Assembly (NCBI RefSeq): GCF_024323335.1
Contig: NC_066581.1
Span: forward strand, 437,484,238-437,548,237
Source of the DNA: Lathyrus oleraceus
Taxonomy: Eukaryota; Streptophyta; Magnoliopsida; Fabales; Fabaceae
DNA: 64,000 nucleotides
Reading direction: 5' to 3'
How positions within the stretch are numbered: the first letter of the stretch is position 1; the number at the start of each line of letters is the position of its first letter. The position numbers and the translations under genes are program-made. Below the pieces are notes generated by a model. The model worked only from the letters and a program-made list of their open reading frames with translations. It was not told where the DNA came from and searched no databases. Shown piece by piece: positions 1-11,999 of this stretch.

Positions 1-876
1 GTTCAACATAACTTTTTAAGTAGACACAATAATATTTCCAATGCATTTGGTTCCACCTCAAAATCATAAAAAATGAATGAGTTATGTTCTTGGGAAGTTG
101 ACCCAAAATTAGGGTTTCAGTCAAAATGACGTATAATGTCTTGGAATGGATGATGACCTTCCATGCTTTAAATCCAATTTTGATGAACCTGAAAGTTGTT
201 CATATTGTCCTTAAGAACATGTTTTCTCTTGGGATAATCTCCATTTGACCAACACACAAAAAGTTAGGTCTCAGTGCATTTCAAAATAGTCAGATGAATT
301 GACTGATCAACTTCTCAAGTCCACAACTCATATCTTGATGAATTGATGATTGAGGACACTCAAATAAGTTCAAATATGAATGAAATGATGAATTAAAGAA
401 CTTCCCTTGATTTTATTTGACCGTGGGCTGAGGTTGCTTCATGAGCAAGGCACACTTGGTACACAAATGAATTAGGGTTTCCTTGGGACACAAACCTTAA
501 ACCCTTTGATTTGCTTTGATCAAAATGATGAATTGAGATACTAGGGAGGCATATTTGATGGATGAGAGCTTTGGGAACCATTTCCATGCTTGCTTTCACC
601 TTCTTATTGCACAAAGGATCTCTTAGAAGCTTTTGACCCTGTGATTGCTCAAGCTACAAACAAGAAATGTTAGTGACATATTTTTGTGCTTTTGGTTAGT
701 GAATAAAATGATAAAAGCAATAATATACAATTCAAGGATGTTTGGTGATATCAAACCACTCACAAGAGGTCCCACCCAAAGGCAAGGGGAACCAAGATGC
801 TTATGATCCTTGAGGCTTTGCAAATGCAATGTTGTGATGCCATGAGGGATCTTAGGGCCAAAATTGGGGTCTTACA
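1..876 (-). repeat. 3' LTR of Ogre A (partial)
   Basis: This stretch aligns almost base for base with about 16814-17687, the matching end of the 5' LTR, with a scatter of single-base differences. On the minus strand it begins TGTAAGACCCC at 876. Only the first 0.9 kb (U3) is in view; the rest lies left of position 1. Confidence 0.93.
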
Positions 877-889
877 GATGCCCCTATTT
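877..889 (-). other. Polypurine tract of Ogre A
   Basis: On the minus strand the bases just before the 3' LTR read AATAGGGGCATC, a short G-rich purine run abutting TGTAAGACC. This is where plus-strand DNA synthesis is expected to be primed. The tract is short and interrupted, so the call rests mainly on position. Confidence 0.6.
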
Positions 890-1396
890 AAGGTCATTCT
901 AGCCGGAGAAGTGAAGGTTAAAATCTTCGTCTCGACGAGGTAGAATAGGCTTAAATAATAACAAAGAGACGAATTTTGGTCCCTGAGAGACCTCATGATG
1001 CAAATGTATGTATGCAAACGGTAACACTCCGTGGGGATGTGTGTCCACAAAGAAAGAAAGAAATCAGGAATAATTGAAAATCCATTGGAGTAACACACTC
1101 ATAAATGTGTCAGAGACTCTAGGGACTTTACTGGGGAGTAAAGGGATAAAAATGCATGAGCAGGTCATGACTTGAAACTTGCTGAGAGACACGAAGGAAA
1201 TCCATGAAACAAATCAAAGGAAAGACTTGAGTTGAGTCAAAGATGCATGTATTGGGGAATGTGCCAATACAGCAAAAATTATCCGTGACGGATACTTCGG
1301 ATAAAAATCCGGACTCAGGATAGAGAATCCACCGAGGGACTTTGCTAGGGAATCACCCAAACAAGACTCCTCTGGGGAAGCAACGGGATGAGGTAT

Positions 1397-2172
1397 TACC
1401 GGTTACTGGGTAATAAGCTCAAAGAAACATGTGATCTGAACACCAGTATAAGGGTAAGAGAACAACATGCTCGGGAAGAATGAATATCTAAGACCGGTAT
1501 AAAGGTGAGAGATATGAAACATCCGAAATCATCTGAGGAAGACCTAGAAAGGTATACTTCAACTCAGGAAAGTCCGACCCCACAAGGGACAAGAAATCAA
1601 TAATAGGGGGCAGGGAGGAAGGAACACCAGGGATACCGGTTACTTGGCATATAATAGGTGACTAACCAAAGCGTGAATTGGGAAATATTACCAAGACACT
1701 CACCATCCAAAAGAGGGCTAAAAGCAAACTCGATTATAGGATGGACATTCGATTCCATAAAAAGGGATACGAATCTTACTCGACTGGGGAAGAACAAAAG
1801 GCTTCGACCAAAGAGTGCATGAGATATATTATCTATTACCGTCAGAACGTAGATAGCATACTCGCATGGAAGATTATCCACAACCAGTTACTGGGTTAAT
1901 AAAGGATAAATCGACCGAAAAGCAAAGGCATCGGGATACCGAATACTAGGTATATAATGATGACCAATCCAGGGGAGAAACAATCATTACCAATAAAGGG
2001 TAAATGAGAGATGACTCACTGGGGATACATTGACAAAGGCAACGATCTAGGAGACATATCACCGGTTACTGGGGGATATGCTCAAAAAGGGGTGAAGGAA
2101 TATCAATACCGAATATTGGATAAAGATAACCGTCAATGAGAGGATTACATCTACCGGATACTGGGTAGAAAC
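1397..2172. repeat. Degenerate tandem units in the Ogre 3' UTR (core taccggttactgggtaata)
   Basis: The core taccggttactgggtaata is seen at 1397-1415. Variants follow at about 1634 (taccggttacttggcatata), 1881 (aaccagttactgggttaat), 1937 (taccgaatactaggtatata), 2060 (accggttactgggggatat), 2107 (taccgaatattggataaa) and 2152 (taccggatactgggtag). Spacing is irregular, about 45 to 250 bases, so this is a dispersed, decayed array. Confidence 0.75.
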
Positions 2173-3492
2173 CATAGACTCCGCCAGGGAAAAGATGGAT
2201 AATTACTGGTTATGAGCAACTATTCATCTAGACCACAGGGAAGTGCAGGAAGCAGACACAAGAGGCCAATCTAGGATCAAACTAGATAGGCATGATGAAA
2301 AAAGACTTGTCCCTATGAGGATATAACTCAATGGGGAATTCCATCCCAATATATGTGTTGGGAGGAAATAGAAACAACCATCATCCACGAGGACATAACT
2401 CTGTGGGGACTATGGAGGAAAGGATAAACACTTTCTGCTTATGGGGATGACTCTATATGGAGAGATCAATCACCAACATTTGCTTGGGGAAACATAATAC
2501 CCTCAAACAAGAGATAACAACCAAAGATATATGGCAAATAATGCGACATGAATATTTGAATGTTATCACTATGTATATATGCATGGTTTATGTATGATGA
2601 ATACTGACAAACAGACATTTCTAACACAAACAGGTCCAACGAACAATACACAACATCTGGTACTGCATCTCAAGAGAGAAAGCCATGACAACAAAGATCT
2701 CTGCAGGGGAATGAGCATCAGTCTTTCCAGTTGAGAACTTGATCATGGCGACTTCACTAGAGAAACTAACAAAGGGGATGATGGATCCTTGTGGGGATAA
2801 AAACACCAACTAGAAACTTCCAAGGGTCAACCAAATATTATCCCTACCCAGGATCTCATCTGCTGAGGAGAAAAAGGAGCTGCATATCTTTAACACACAC
2901 TCTTCTCGGGAGAGGAAACCTCAAAAGGTTTCGGAGGAAGATGATACAAACATGCCAGGAATATGAACAAATGTCTTACCCTGTCGAGAATCCTACCATC
3001 CTTGGGAGAGCACTGAAGACATCCCCAGTATCCCTTTTATCATTGTGAATGTTCACTTTGTTTAAAAACAAACTATGAAAAATTTTAAACAATGATATTT
3101 CTCAATTAAAACATGCAAAACATTTGTTGAATAGAAACAAATAAGAGTGTAAATAATTGGATAAAGGCTCAAAATTTATTTGATGGAATGGTAGTCTACA
3201 AATGGCAAGACTCCATGGATCTTTACAATTTTGAAATTGGTGATATATATTGGAAAAGGGGCTACATTGAACATAATGACCATTTCTTCACCAATTCTAA
3301 ATCCGATGTATTTGAAGCTTTGGTTGATGATGACTGAGCGGGAACCTCTGATGGATGATAGTTTCTAGAACAAAGTCTTGTCAGGATGCAGTTACTTGCC
3401 AAATCCCTATTTTTTTTCCTAGATTGCCCCAGGATGAGGTACTCAACCTAGCAGGACACATATATTCATCATCATTTTTTTTATATGTCTCT

Positions 3493-3587
3493 AACTTTTG
3501 CCTGGATCGCCCTTTCGGGTTTTCAATCCACCGAGACGCTCATTTTTGCCTAAGCCTCCCTTTCGGGTTTTCGACTTAGCGAGCTAT
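3493..3587. repeat. Two-copy ~50-bp direct repeat with ctttcgggttttc core
   Basis: Two adjacent units, about 3493-3542 and 3544-3587, share ttttgcct followed by ccctttcgggttttc. They lie just after the integrase stop of Ogre A on the minus strand. Each has a short self-complementary part around the core (aagc...gctt type in the second unit). Confidence 0.6.
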
Positions 3588-3600
3588 TTTATTTTTATTT

Positions 3601-5394
3601 TTAGGTGAAGTATTTCTTGACTGCATCTGAATTCACAGGACGAGTGAAATCCTCCCCATCCATAGTTGTAAGTATGAATGCACCGCCTGAAAAGGCTCTC
3701 TTGACAACATATGGACCTTCGTAGTTTGGAATCCACTTGCCCCTGGAATCGGGCGCGAAAGACAAGACTTTCTTGAGTACAAGGTCACCCTCTCGGAACA
3801 CACGAGGCTTGACCTTCTTATCAAAGGCTTTCTTCATTCTTTATTAATATACCTGACCATGACACATGGCAGTCAATCTCTTTTCTTCTATCAGATTCAA
3901 CTGGTCATAACGACTCTAAACCCATTCAACATCAGTCAACTTGGCTTCCATCAAAACTCTCATTGATGGGATCTCCACCTCTAATGGGAGTACAACCTTC
4001 ATGCCGTAAACAAGAGATAAAAGGGTCGCCCTTGTCGAAGTGCGGACAGACGTACGATATCCATGTAAAGCAAATGGTAGCATCTCATGCCAATCTTTGT
4101 ATGTAACAACCATCTTCTGGATAATTTTCTTGATATTCTTATTAGCAGCTTCAACAACCCCATTCATCTTGGGTCTGTAAGGAGAAGAATTGTGATGTGC
4201 GATCTTGAACTCGCTACACAACTCTTTCATCATTCTGTTGTTCAAGTTTGATCCATTATCAGTAATGATCTTATCTGGCACACCATACCGGCATATGAGT
4301 TGATTCTTGATAAATTTCACGACCACCTGCCTGGTCATGTTTGCATATGATGCTGCTTCCACCCATTTGGTGAAGTAATCAATTGCTACGAGAATAAATC
4401 TGTGACCGTTGGAAGCTTTCGGCTCTATCATGCCAATCATGTCGATTCCCCACATGGAGAAGGGCCATGGTGATGAAATCACATTCAGAAGTGTCGGGGG
4501 AATATGAATCTTATCCGCGTAAATCTGACACTTATGGCATTTCTTCACATATTTGCAGCAATCGGACTCCATTGTCAGCCAATAGTAGCCTGCTCTCAAC
4601 ATCTTTCTAGCCATGGCATGTCCATTGGAATGTGTACCAAATGAACCCTCATGGACCTCAGTCATTAACAGGTCTGCTTCGTGTCTATCCACGCGTCTGA
4701 GCAGCACCATGTCAAAGTTTCTCTTATAAAGCACATCGCCATTGAGGTAGAAACTGCCTGACAATCTCTTCAAAGTCTTCCTATCTTTCACAGATGCCCC
4801 AGGGGGGTAAATCTGGCTCTGAAGGAAACACTTGATATCATAATACCACGGCTTATCATCTTGCACCTCCTCTACTGCAAATACATGAGATGGTCTATCC
4901 AAGCGCATCACAGTGATATTGTGGACTTCATTCCAAAGTCTGACCATAATCATTGAAGCAAGTGTAGCGAGAGCGTCTGCCATCCGATTCTCATCTCGAG
5001 GAATATGATGGAAGTCAACCTCAGTAAAGAATGTTGAAATCCTCCTCACATAATCCCTATGTGGAATGAGGCCGGGCTGATTCGTTTCCCATTCACCCTT
5101 AATCTGATTAACAACGAGGGCCGAATCACCATAAACATCAAGATGCTTGATCCTAAGATCAATACATTCTTCCAATCCCAGGATACAGGCCTCGTATTCA
5201 GCCATATTGTTCGTGCATTTGAAAGTTAGCCTTGCTGAAAAAGGAAAATGTGTGCCCTGAGGGGTAATAATCACTGCCCCAATGCCATTTTCGTATTGAT
5301 TTACAGCGCCATCAAATACCATACTCCATCTGGAACCAGGCTCTGGCCCTTCATCGAGCGTAGGCTCATCACAATCTTTCATTTTCAAATACAA
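3601..5394 (-). pseudogene. Ogre A second RNase H (aRH) and integrase, broken
   Basis: Frame open from 5394 to a TAG at 3916-3918, then continuing in the same frame to 3601 past two further stops near 3843-3848. In the 492-residue open part the second RNase H shows acidic residues D28 (FDGA), E68 (YEAC), D90 (YGDSA) and D140 (MADALA). Integrase follows with an HHCC zinc finger (H248, H255, C286, C289) and catalytic D318, D379 and E415, the last two at DD35E spacing. Past the first stop the C-terminal tail carries GPYVV and ends DAVKKYFT. All catalytic residues survive; the stops and the altered upstream junction inactivate it. Integrase would insert the cDNA; the extra RNase H is characteristic of the Tat lineage. 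Confidence 0.93.
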
Positions 5395-6956
5395 AATCTC
5401 CTCATCTGGGAAGTCATACTGACTTTTATCGCCTTCTGAGCTCGATACTCGATGTCATATTCAGATAACAACATCTGCCAACGGGCAGCCCTCCCTGTTA
5501 AAGCAGGCTTCTCAAAGATATACTTGATTGGATCCATTTTGGATATCAACCAAGTCGTATGATTGAACATATACTGGCGTAAGCGCTTAGCAGCCCAAGC
5601 CAAAGCACAACATGTCTTCTCAAGCATTGAGTATCGAAACTCACAATCAGTAAACTTCTTACTCAGGTAGTAGATAGCATATTCTTTCTTTCCTGATTCA
5701 TCTTGCTGACCAAGGACACAACCCATTGAGTCTTCAAGAACTGTCAGATACATAATCAATGGTCTCCCTTCAACAAGCGGAGACAAAATCGGAGGTTCAG
5801 ACAAATACTCTTTAATGCTGTCAAAAGCTTTTTGGCAATCCTCGATCCAATCATGAGGCTAATCTTTCCGGAGGAGCTTGAATATTGGTGCACATGTGGC
5901 AGTCATGTGGGATATGAACCTGGAAATATAATTCAAGCGGCCAAGAAAACCTCGGACTTGCTTCTCAGTTTTGGGCGCAGGCATCTCTTGTATTGCTTTG
6001 ACATTGGCAGGATCAACCTCAATACCTCTTTCACTTACGATAAAGCCCAAAAGCTTGCCGGAACGGACTCCAAATGTACACTTGTTGGGATTCAGACGAA
6101 GCTTGTACTTCCTTAAACGCTGAAAAAGCTTCAACAGGTGCTCTACATGTTCAACTTCCGTTCTTGACTTAGCGATCATATCATCAACATATACCTCGAT
6201 CTCCTTATGCATCATATCATGAAATAAAGTAGTCATGGCTCGTTGATACGTGGCTCCGGCGTTCTTCAAAACAAAGGGCATCACTCGATAACAGAATGTT
6301 CCCCGAGGTGTGATGAATGTTGTCTTCTCCATATCCTCGGGTGCCATTTTGATTTGATTAGATCCGGAAAATCCGTCCATAAATGAGAAGACCTTGAATT
6401 TAGCTGTATTATCTACCAACATATTGATATGTGGTAGAGGGAAATCATCTTTCGGACTAGCTTTATTCAAGTCTATATAGTCCACACACATTCGGACTTT
6501 TCCATCTTTCTTAGGCACGGGCACAATATTGGCCACCCATTGAGGATATGTAGAAGTCACCAGAAACCCCGCATCAATTTGCTTCTGCACTTCCTCCTTG
6601 ATCTTTACTGCCATATCGGGATGAGTTCTTCTGAGCTTCTGCTTCACAGGCACGCACTCAGGCTTCAAAGGTAGGAAATGTTGCACGATATTTGTATCTA
6701 GACCAGGCATGTCTTCATATGACCAGGCAAAGACGTCAACATATTCTCGTAGCAACTCAATCAACCCCTTCTTAACAGATTCTTCCAGGAGTGCCCCAAT
6801 CTTCACTTCTCGCACACAATGATCTTCTCTTCATGCTCAAGTAGACGGGTAATCTTGTCAGGAATCTCTTCAACATCATCTTCTTCCGCCTCAAATACAA
6901 GGAATTCAAAGTTGGGAGATGGTGTTGGATCATTATGTTCAATGGGTTTGATTAAC
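5385..6956 (-). pseudogene. Ogre A reverse transcriptase and first RNase H, broken
   Basis: Exon 2 of the pro-pol unit starts at the intron acceptor, 6956. A short leader frame ends in a TGA near 6818 where a small deletion has shifted the frame. RT then runs 6815-5862 (318 residues) with catalytic YVDD at residues 209-212 and PKKDGKVRMCVDY near residue 101. A TAG at 5859-5861 interrupts it, and the same frame continues 5804-5385 as the first RNase H (connection domain). Just before the second RNase H, around 5427, a deletion of a few dozen bases with a frame change removes the linker. RT would copy the element RNA into DNA. Confidence 0.92.
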
Positions 6957-7221
6957 CTGCATAATAATTTTGGATATAAAAGAAACTTTAGAATTCAAAC
7001 AAAGCAAATCATTATGCAGATGAAAAGATTGATTTTATTTTTATTTTTAGGGTTTTATGTGATCACCATTTTCATGCAAAAGCAAAAAGGGAAAATAATT
7101 GGAAAAACAAACATTTAACATGAACTTATTGAATGAAAACATCATTGCATTTAAGCGCCAACAATGTCATCACTTCTCCTTTTGGCATGGGAGAAGGGTT
7201 TTCAAACACAATGAACATTAC
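6957..7221 (-). other. Ogre A intron between protease and pol
   Basis: On the minus strand the protease exon ends at 7222 and the next bases are gtaatg, a donor. The acceptor tail ttattatgcag ends at 6957 and the pol exon starts at 6956. Joining across 265 bases keeps one frame: a Lys codon is split two bases plus one. The intron itself is stop-rich. A spliced intron at exactly this place, needed to fuse Gag-Pro with Pol, is established for Ogre. Confidence 0.85.
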
Positions 7222-8650
7222 TTTGACTTATGGATAACTATCGGAATATCAATAGCGACCCAATTATTGCAGATCCCTCCAGGGATGATGAAATTGCCAG
7301 AATCCTCTTCGTTCTCTTCCAAAATGGCAGCAGCCTCTTCGTCTTGACCGGTGTGGATAAATCCACCACTCTTGAAAAATCCTTACTTCTTGAAGACCCC
7401 AGAAGAATAGCCTATGCCAGCTCGGGATTTGTTGTCTTCCAACTCAATCATTTGCTCCAAACCGGCAGTTGCACCATGCAAAATGGCCAACTTTGCATCT
7501 TTATAGGAAGCAAATGAAAGAGTTCCCTTCTTAATAGGTTCAGCAATAGATAAAGCTTGGAACGGAGTTCCAACTTCATCCTCAGCATCTATATAAGAGA
7601 AGGAAGACAAATGGCTTACCAGGAGAGCCTTTTCTCCCCTACCACTACCAGCTTCTTATTCTTTACAAATTTCAATTTCTGGTGTAGGGTGGATGTCACG
7701 GCGCCAGCCTCGTGAATCCATGGTCTTCCTAGGAGACAGCTATACGATGGGTGAATGTCCATAACCTGGAAGGTAATCTCGAAATCACTTGGTCCGATTT
7801 TGACTGGGAGATCAACCTCACCAATCACAGTTTTGCGAGACCCATCGAAAGCCTTCACAACTACTCCACTCTGCCTCATGGGAGGCCCCTGATATGATAA
7901 TTTCGCAAGAGTGGTCTTCGGCAATACATTCAATGATGACCCAGTGTCCACCAACACATTGGACATGGCATTATCTTTGCAGCTCATCGATATGTGTAAT
8001 GCCAAGTTGTGGTCTCTTCCCTCATCATGGAGATCAGCGTCACAAAAACTTAAAAAATTGTTACAAGCGGTGATGTTTGCAACAATGCTGTCAAATTGTT
8101 CTATCGTGACGTCGTGATCCACATACGCCACATCCAACACCTTCTGCAGAGCTTCTCGGTATGGTTCCGAATTCAATAGCAATGATAACACGGATATTTT
8201 GGATGGCGTTCGTGGAAGCTGATCTACAATCCTATACTCGCTTCTTTTGATGAGCCTTAGCATCTCATCACAATCTTCTCTCGTATTGCCACTCGGGCCA
8301 GCAGAAGCAGGAGTTCTCAACATAGAGGAGGGCTTAGCAACAAGTGCCGGATTCGGAGCGCTCACAGCATTCCCAATCGGGCGTTCAACAAAATCAGCGT
8401 CAACCTTTCCTCGAGCATCAGCTTGAGGCTTCCACGGAGCCGAAAAAACACACCCGCTACGGGTCAAACCGCTGACATCGGCAATATTAATGACAAATGA
8501 AGAGGGCAGGGAAACCTCTTTCCCATTTTCCACTGCTACAACATTGTAGCAATAGGGGACCGCCTTCTCAGAAGAGTACGGTACAGGGCCGGCTGGCTTG
8601 ATAGTCAGAGCAGGAGAAACCTCCTGCTTGCTACCATCATACTTTGACAA
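7222..8650 (-). pseudogene. Ogre A aspartic protease region, frameshifted
   Basis: The main frame runs 8650-7616 (344 residues). It contains the retropepsin-type active site VLVDTGSS (D235-T-G) and, downstream, HPSYSCLLGRPWIHEAGAVT, typical of Tat-lineage proteases. A small indel near 7635 moves the C-terminal part to another frame (7610-7383). A TAA at 7383-7385 interrupts that, and the frame then stays open to the intron donor at 7222. The protease would process the Gag-Pol precursor. The upstream gag frame ends at 8637 in a different frame, so gag and pro are also out of register here. Confidence 0.9.
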
Positions 8651-10637
8651 CAGGTTCAGGTATCCGGAATACCGGAGAAATTACATTGACTTCAACAGCA
8701 TCTTCGTCAACATTTCTGTTTTGAAGGATCTCAATGACTCCCTCATTCAGCATTTCTTGAACATCTCTGCGCACCTGGAGACACCCTCTCTGATTAACAG
8801 AACAGACTCGACATCTATCGTGGTCATGCTCATAATGGCTATAGTCACACAGCAAACGATGCATCCCAACCAGCGATTGTCGAATATGACTGACATATTT
8901 GACTTTATACCTTCCAGGACAACCCTGGACCATATTGACAGATTTCCCATGCTCGGGCAATGGGTTCTTCTTCACGTTCGGACCTACGTCCTCGAAAAAC
9001 AAAATCCCACTTCTCACAAGGTCTTGCACCTTGGTCTTTAAGGGATAGCAATTCTCCACGTCATGTCCGGGAGCATCGGAATGATATACGCAGTGAAGCT
9101 AAGGCTTGTACCACCACTGGGGGTTAGCAGGTATAGCGGGAGGGTTTCGTGGAGTGATTAACTTTCTATCAATCAAAGATGGATAGAGTTCAGCATAAGT
9201 CATCGGGATTGGATCAAAGGTGACCCTCTTCCTCTCGTAGTTGGTGTTGGCATTGTTGTTATTGTTTCGAGGCTGGTAGGCCTGTTGTTGCGGACACTGC
9301 TGTTGTTGTTAATATTGCTAAGCTTGTGGTTGCTGATAATGTTGAGCTTCTCTGAAAACAGGTGCTATATGAGCCACCTGATGCTGGTTGTTGACTGGGC
9401 GAGCAATCTTCCTCGTCACAGAGGGTATTCTCTTGACATGGGAAGACACGGCATGTGCCTCTCCCTCCTTCTTATTTGCAAAGCTTCCATATCTCTGTGC
9501 TGAAGAACCTTCCTCTCGAGTCAAACGTCCTTCATGGACCCCCTCTTCCAGTTTCATTCCCATATTCACCATCTCGGTGAAGTCTGAGGGAACACTGACT
9601 ATCATTCTCTCATAGTAAAATGAACAAAAGGTCTTCAAAAAGATATTGGTCATCTCTTTCTCTTCAAGGGGTGGCACTATCTGAGCTGCCAACTCGCGCC
9701 ACCTCTGGGCGTATTCTTTGAAGGTCTCTTTCTCTTTCTGGGACATTGCCCCCAGCTGGTCTCTATCGGGAGCCATATCCACATTGTATTTATATTGCTT
9801 GACAAAGGCCTCGCCAAGATCGTTGAAAGAGCGGATGTTCGAACTTTCCAGACCCATGTACCACCGGAGAGCGGCACCGGACAGACTGTCTTGGAAATAA
9901 TGGATGAGCAGTTGGTCATTATCAGTTTGCGTCGACATCTTGCGAGCATACATCACAAGATGGCTGAGAGGGCATGTGTTTCCCTTATACTTCTCAAAGT
10001 CAGGTACTTTAAATTTAATAGGGATCTTTACATTGGGCACAAGGCACAAATCAGCATCACTTTTACCAAAGAGGTCCTTCCCCCTCAAAGTCTTCAGTTC
10101 CTTGCGAAGCTCAAGGAATTGATCTTCCATGTCATCCATCTTCTCATAAACGTCTGGGCCCTAAGATGGCTCAGAATGGTAGATGGTATCTTTAACTCTT
10201 GGTAATGTGTGCATAATGGGAGGTGGCACTGAAAGGACCGGGCTAGATGCCAACAAAGAAGCAAGAGTAGGAGCAAAACCCTCTGGTACAAAATTGGCGG
10301 GCATTCCCCAAGGGAAACCGGCTGACATAGATGGCGCAAAGTGGGATGTTGCAGCAGGCACAGTAGAAGTCGCAATCTCAGAAATGACCGTCCTCTGGGG
10401 AGGAGTTGAGGGTGTTGGAGAAGATTGGCTCTGGGCAGCCAAGAATGACTCCATTAGGGAAGTCAATCTGGCTACTTCCTCTTTCAGCTCGTGGTTCTCT
10501 TGTTTCAAATGATCCATCAGTCTCGAAGAGTTGGCTCTGGTGTAGTACCGGTGAGTCAGCTTGTCTTCAAAATAAATGAAGAACACAGAGTTAGACCATA
10601 GGATAAGAAGTCGGGAACAAAACCTGCTTATGCACAT
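8637..10637 (-). pseudogene. Ogre A gag, several nonsense codons
   Basis: One frame from about 10637 to 8637, broken by TAG at 10161-10163, TAG 9318-9320, TAA 9309-9311 and TAG 9099-9101. The N-terminal part (10637-10164) has a leucine-rich coiled-coil stretch and a Pro/Ser-rich linker. The central part (10139-9321) is the retrotransposon capsid domain, with PDFEKYKGN, FQDSLSGAALRWY and KEYAQRWRELAAQ. The C-terminal part has YHSDAPGHDVENC, a zinc-knuckle-like Cys/His cluster, then GPNVKKNPLPEHG. Two stops (9309 and 9318) lie in a Gln-run and look like CAG/CAA decay. Gag would form the particle in the cytoplasm. The 5' limit is uncertain and may be a spliced acceptor near 10560. Confidence 0.9.
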
Positions 10638-10839
10638 GATGCATGCAATGCTTGTGCATATGATTTGTTTTTTTATATCAGAGGAACTTTAGAGTTCTAT
10701 TTGCAAAATTTGGGCAATATTACACTTTTATCATATATGGAAACATCTCATCAATGATATCTGGAAAATATTTTTTACACCAAAGAAGTACAACAAAATA
10801 CAATACAAGAGAAAAGGAAAATGATCATCCTATGGATCC
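10638..10839 (-). other. ORF1-gag spacer of Ogre A
   Basis: About 200 AT-rich bases between the ORF1 stop and the gag frame, with no ORF. Minus-strand bases near 10560 read tttgaag before the gag reading, a possible splice acceptor. Confidence 0.5.
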
Positions 10840-11961
10840 CTAGAAACAATCATCTAAAGCTCGGGACACAGGAAGATAAGATGCACGAAGCCTCTTCACC
10901 TCCTCCTCATAGGCTGCCTCCATATCTGCCTTCTCCTTGGCGAGTCGATCGTACTTCCTCTTCCAAAACTTGGAAGACTGAGGAAGTAGAGAAGTCCATG
11001 CATCATTAGGATCATCAATAACCTGATGCTCGAGAAACTCAATCAAAGCATCCTTCTCCTTGATCTGCTGAAGCAACTCTTCTCGTTCACGGATCCAAGC
11101 ACATGAACGGTCTTCATCTCTCAACTCCTCTACTCCTTGGTCAGGGAGGGTTGAAGGCCCAACCACAACCAAAGGTGTAGGTCTCAAATACTCGTAAGGC
11201 ATAAGGTACTCAGAAGCTCTCCTTCTAACCCAAGCAGTGTAAGGATCCAAAGCGACACAATTCTTCGGACCTAGCTCCTTCCTTTCTTTCCTATGAATCT
11301 TGCGCCAAGAGCGGACCATCCTGTCCTTCAAGCCTTGGGGATCTTTACCCTCCTGAAAGAACACACCCTCTAACAGAATGTTATTGGGTTTATCCTTTAG
11401 GGGGAACCCAAGCTAACGACGTGCCAAAACGAGGTTGTAGCTAATCCCACCACATGTACCAAGAAGAGGTACATTGGAGAATTCACCACAAGAGTCGATA
11501 ATCTGCACACCATCATACACACGGTTGTACCGAGAGATATCATCATTAGTGAGAGACATAAGTCTCGTGGACCACCGTAGACATCCTTTGTTCTCCTTGA
11601 AGGCGACCGTCTGCGGTAAGTGAGAAATAAACCACTTATACAATAGAGGCAAACAGCGCACAATGGCACCACCACCCTTTGCATTCCTCATATGCAAAGA
11701 GAAATAAGTGTCACCCAACAGAGTCGGAACGGGATTAAGAGTAGAGAAAATCCTAATAGCGTTCACATCCACAAACTTGTCGATGTTGGGGAATAACACT
11801 AATCCATAGATGAGAAGTACAAATATGGCCTCAAAGGCGTCCTCACTCATGGCCTTCCCATACACAGTAGCTTGAGCAATAAGGAACTCAGAAAGGAGAC
11901 CTTGAATTCCACCTTTGGTAGTCATATGAGCACCAACCAGAGATTCATCTATATGCAACAT
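10840..11961 (-). pseudogene. Ogre A ORF1 protein, N-terminally truncated, one amber codon
   Basis: This is the Ogre-specific ORF before gag. The frame starts at the first ATG (11961), runs to a TAG at 11413-11415, then continues in the same frame to 10840. Recognisable stretches include KGGIQGLLSEFLIAQA, AFEAIFVLLIYGLVLFPNID, GDTYFSLHMRNAKGGG and LLYKWFISHLP. The C-terminal part is charged and coiled-coil-like (REELLQQIKEKDALIEFLE). The family is known from legume Ogre elements and host-annotated proteins of unknown function; I do not assign an activity. The usual N-terminal part (well over 100 residues) is missing because the frame runs upstream into a TGA and the large inverted repeat at 12000-12353. 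Confidence 0.85.
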
Positions 11962-11999
11962 ATCAGCTATCTCTTGAGAAACATGTCAAACATGTTCTA

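Larger units (their letters stand above)
890..3600 (-). other. Hypervariable 3' untranslated region of Ogre A
   Basis: About 2.7 kb between the end of integrase (3601) and the 3' LTR with no convincing ORF on either strand. It holds degenerate tandem units around 1397-2170 and a two-copy repeat at 3493-3587, annotated separately. A hypervariable, tandem-repeat-bearing 3' UTR is established for Ogre-type elements and is a proposed source of satellite DNA. The rest is low-complexity G/A-rich text on the plus strand. Confidence 0.75.

Noticed and set aside
393..1098. Minus-strand small ORFs with a near-identical set at 17204-17828
   Set aside because: They are the two LTR ends of Ogre A read as protein. 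Conservation comes from the LTR duplication, not from coding.
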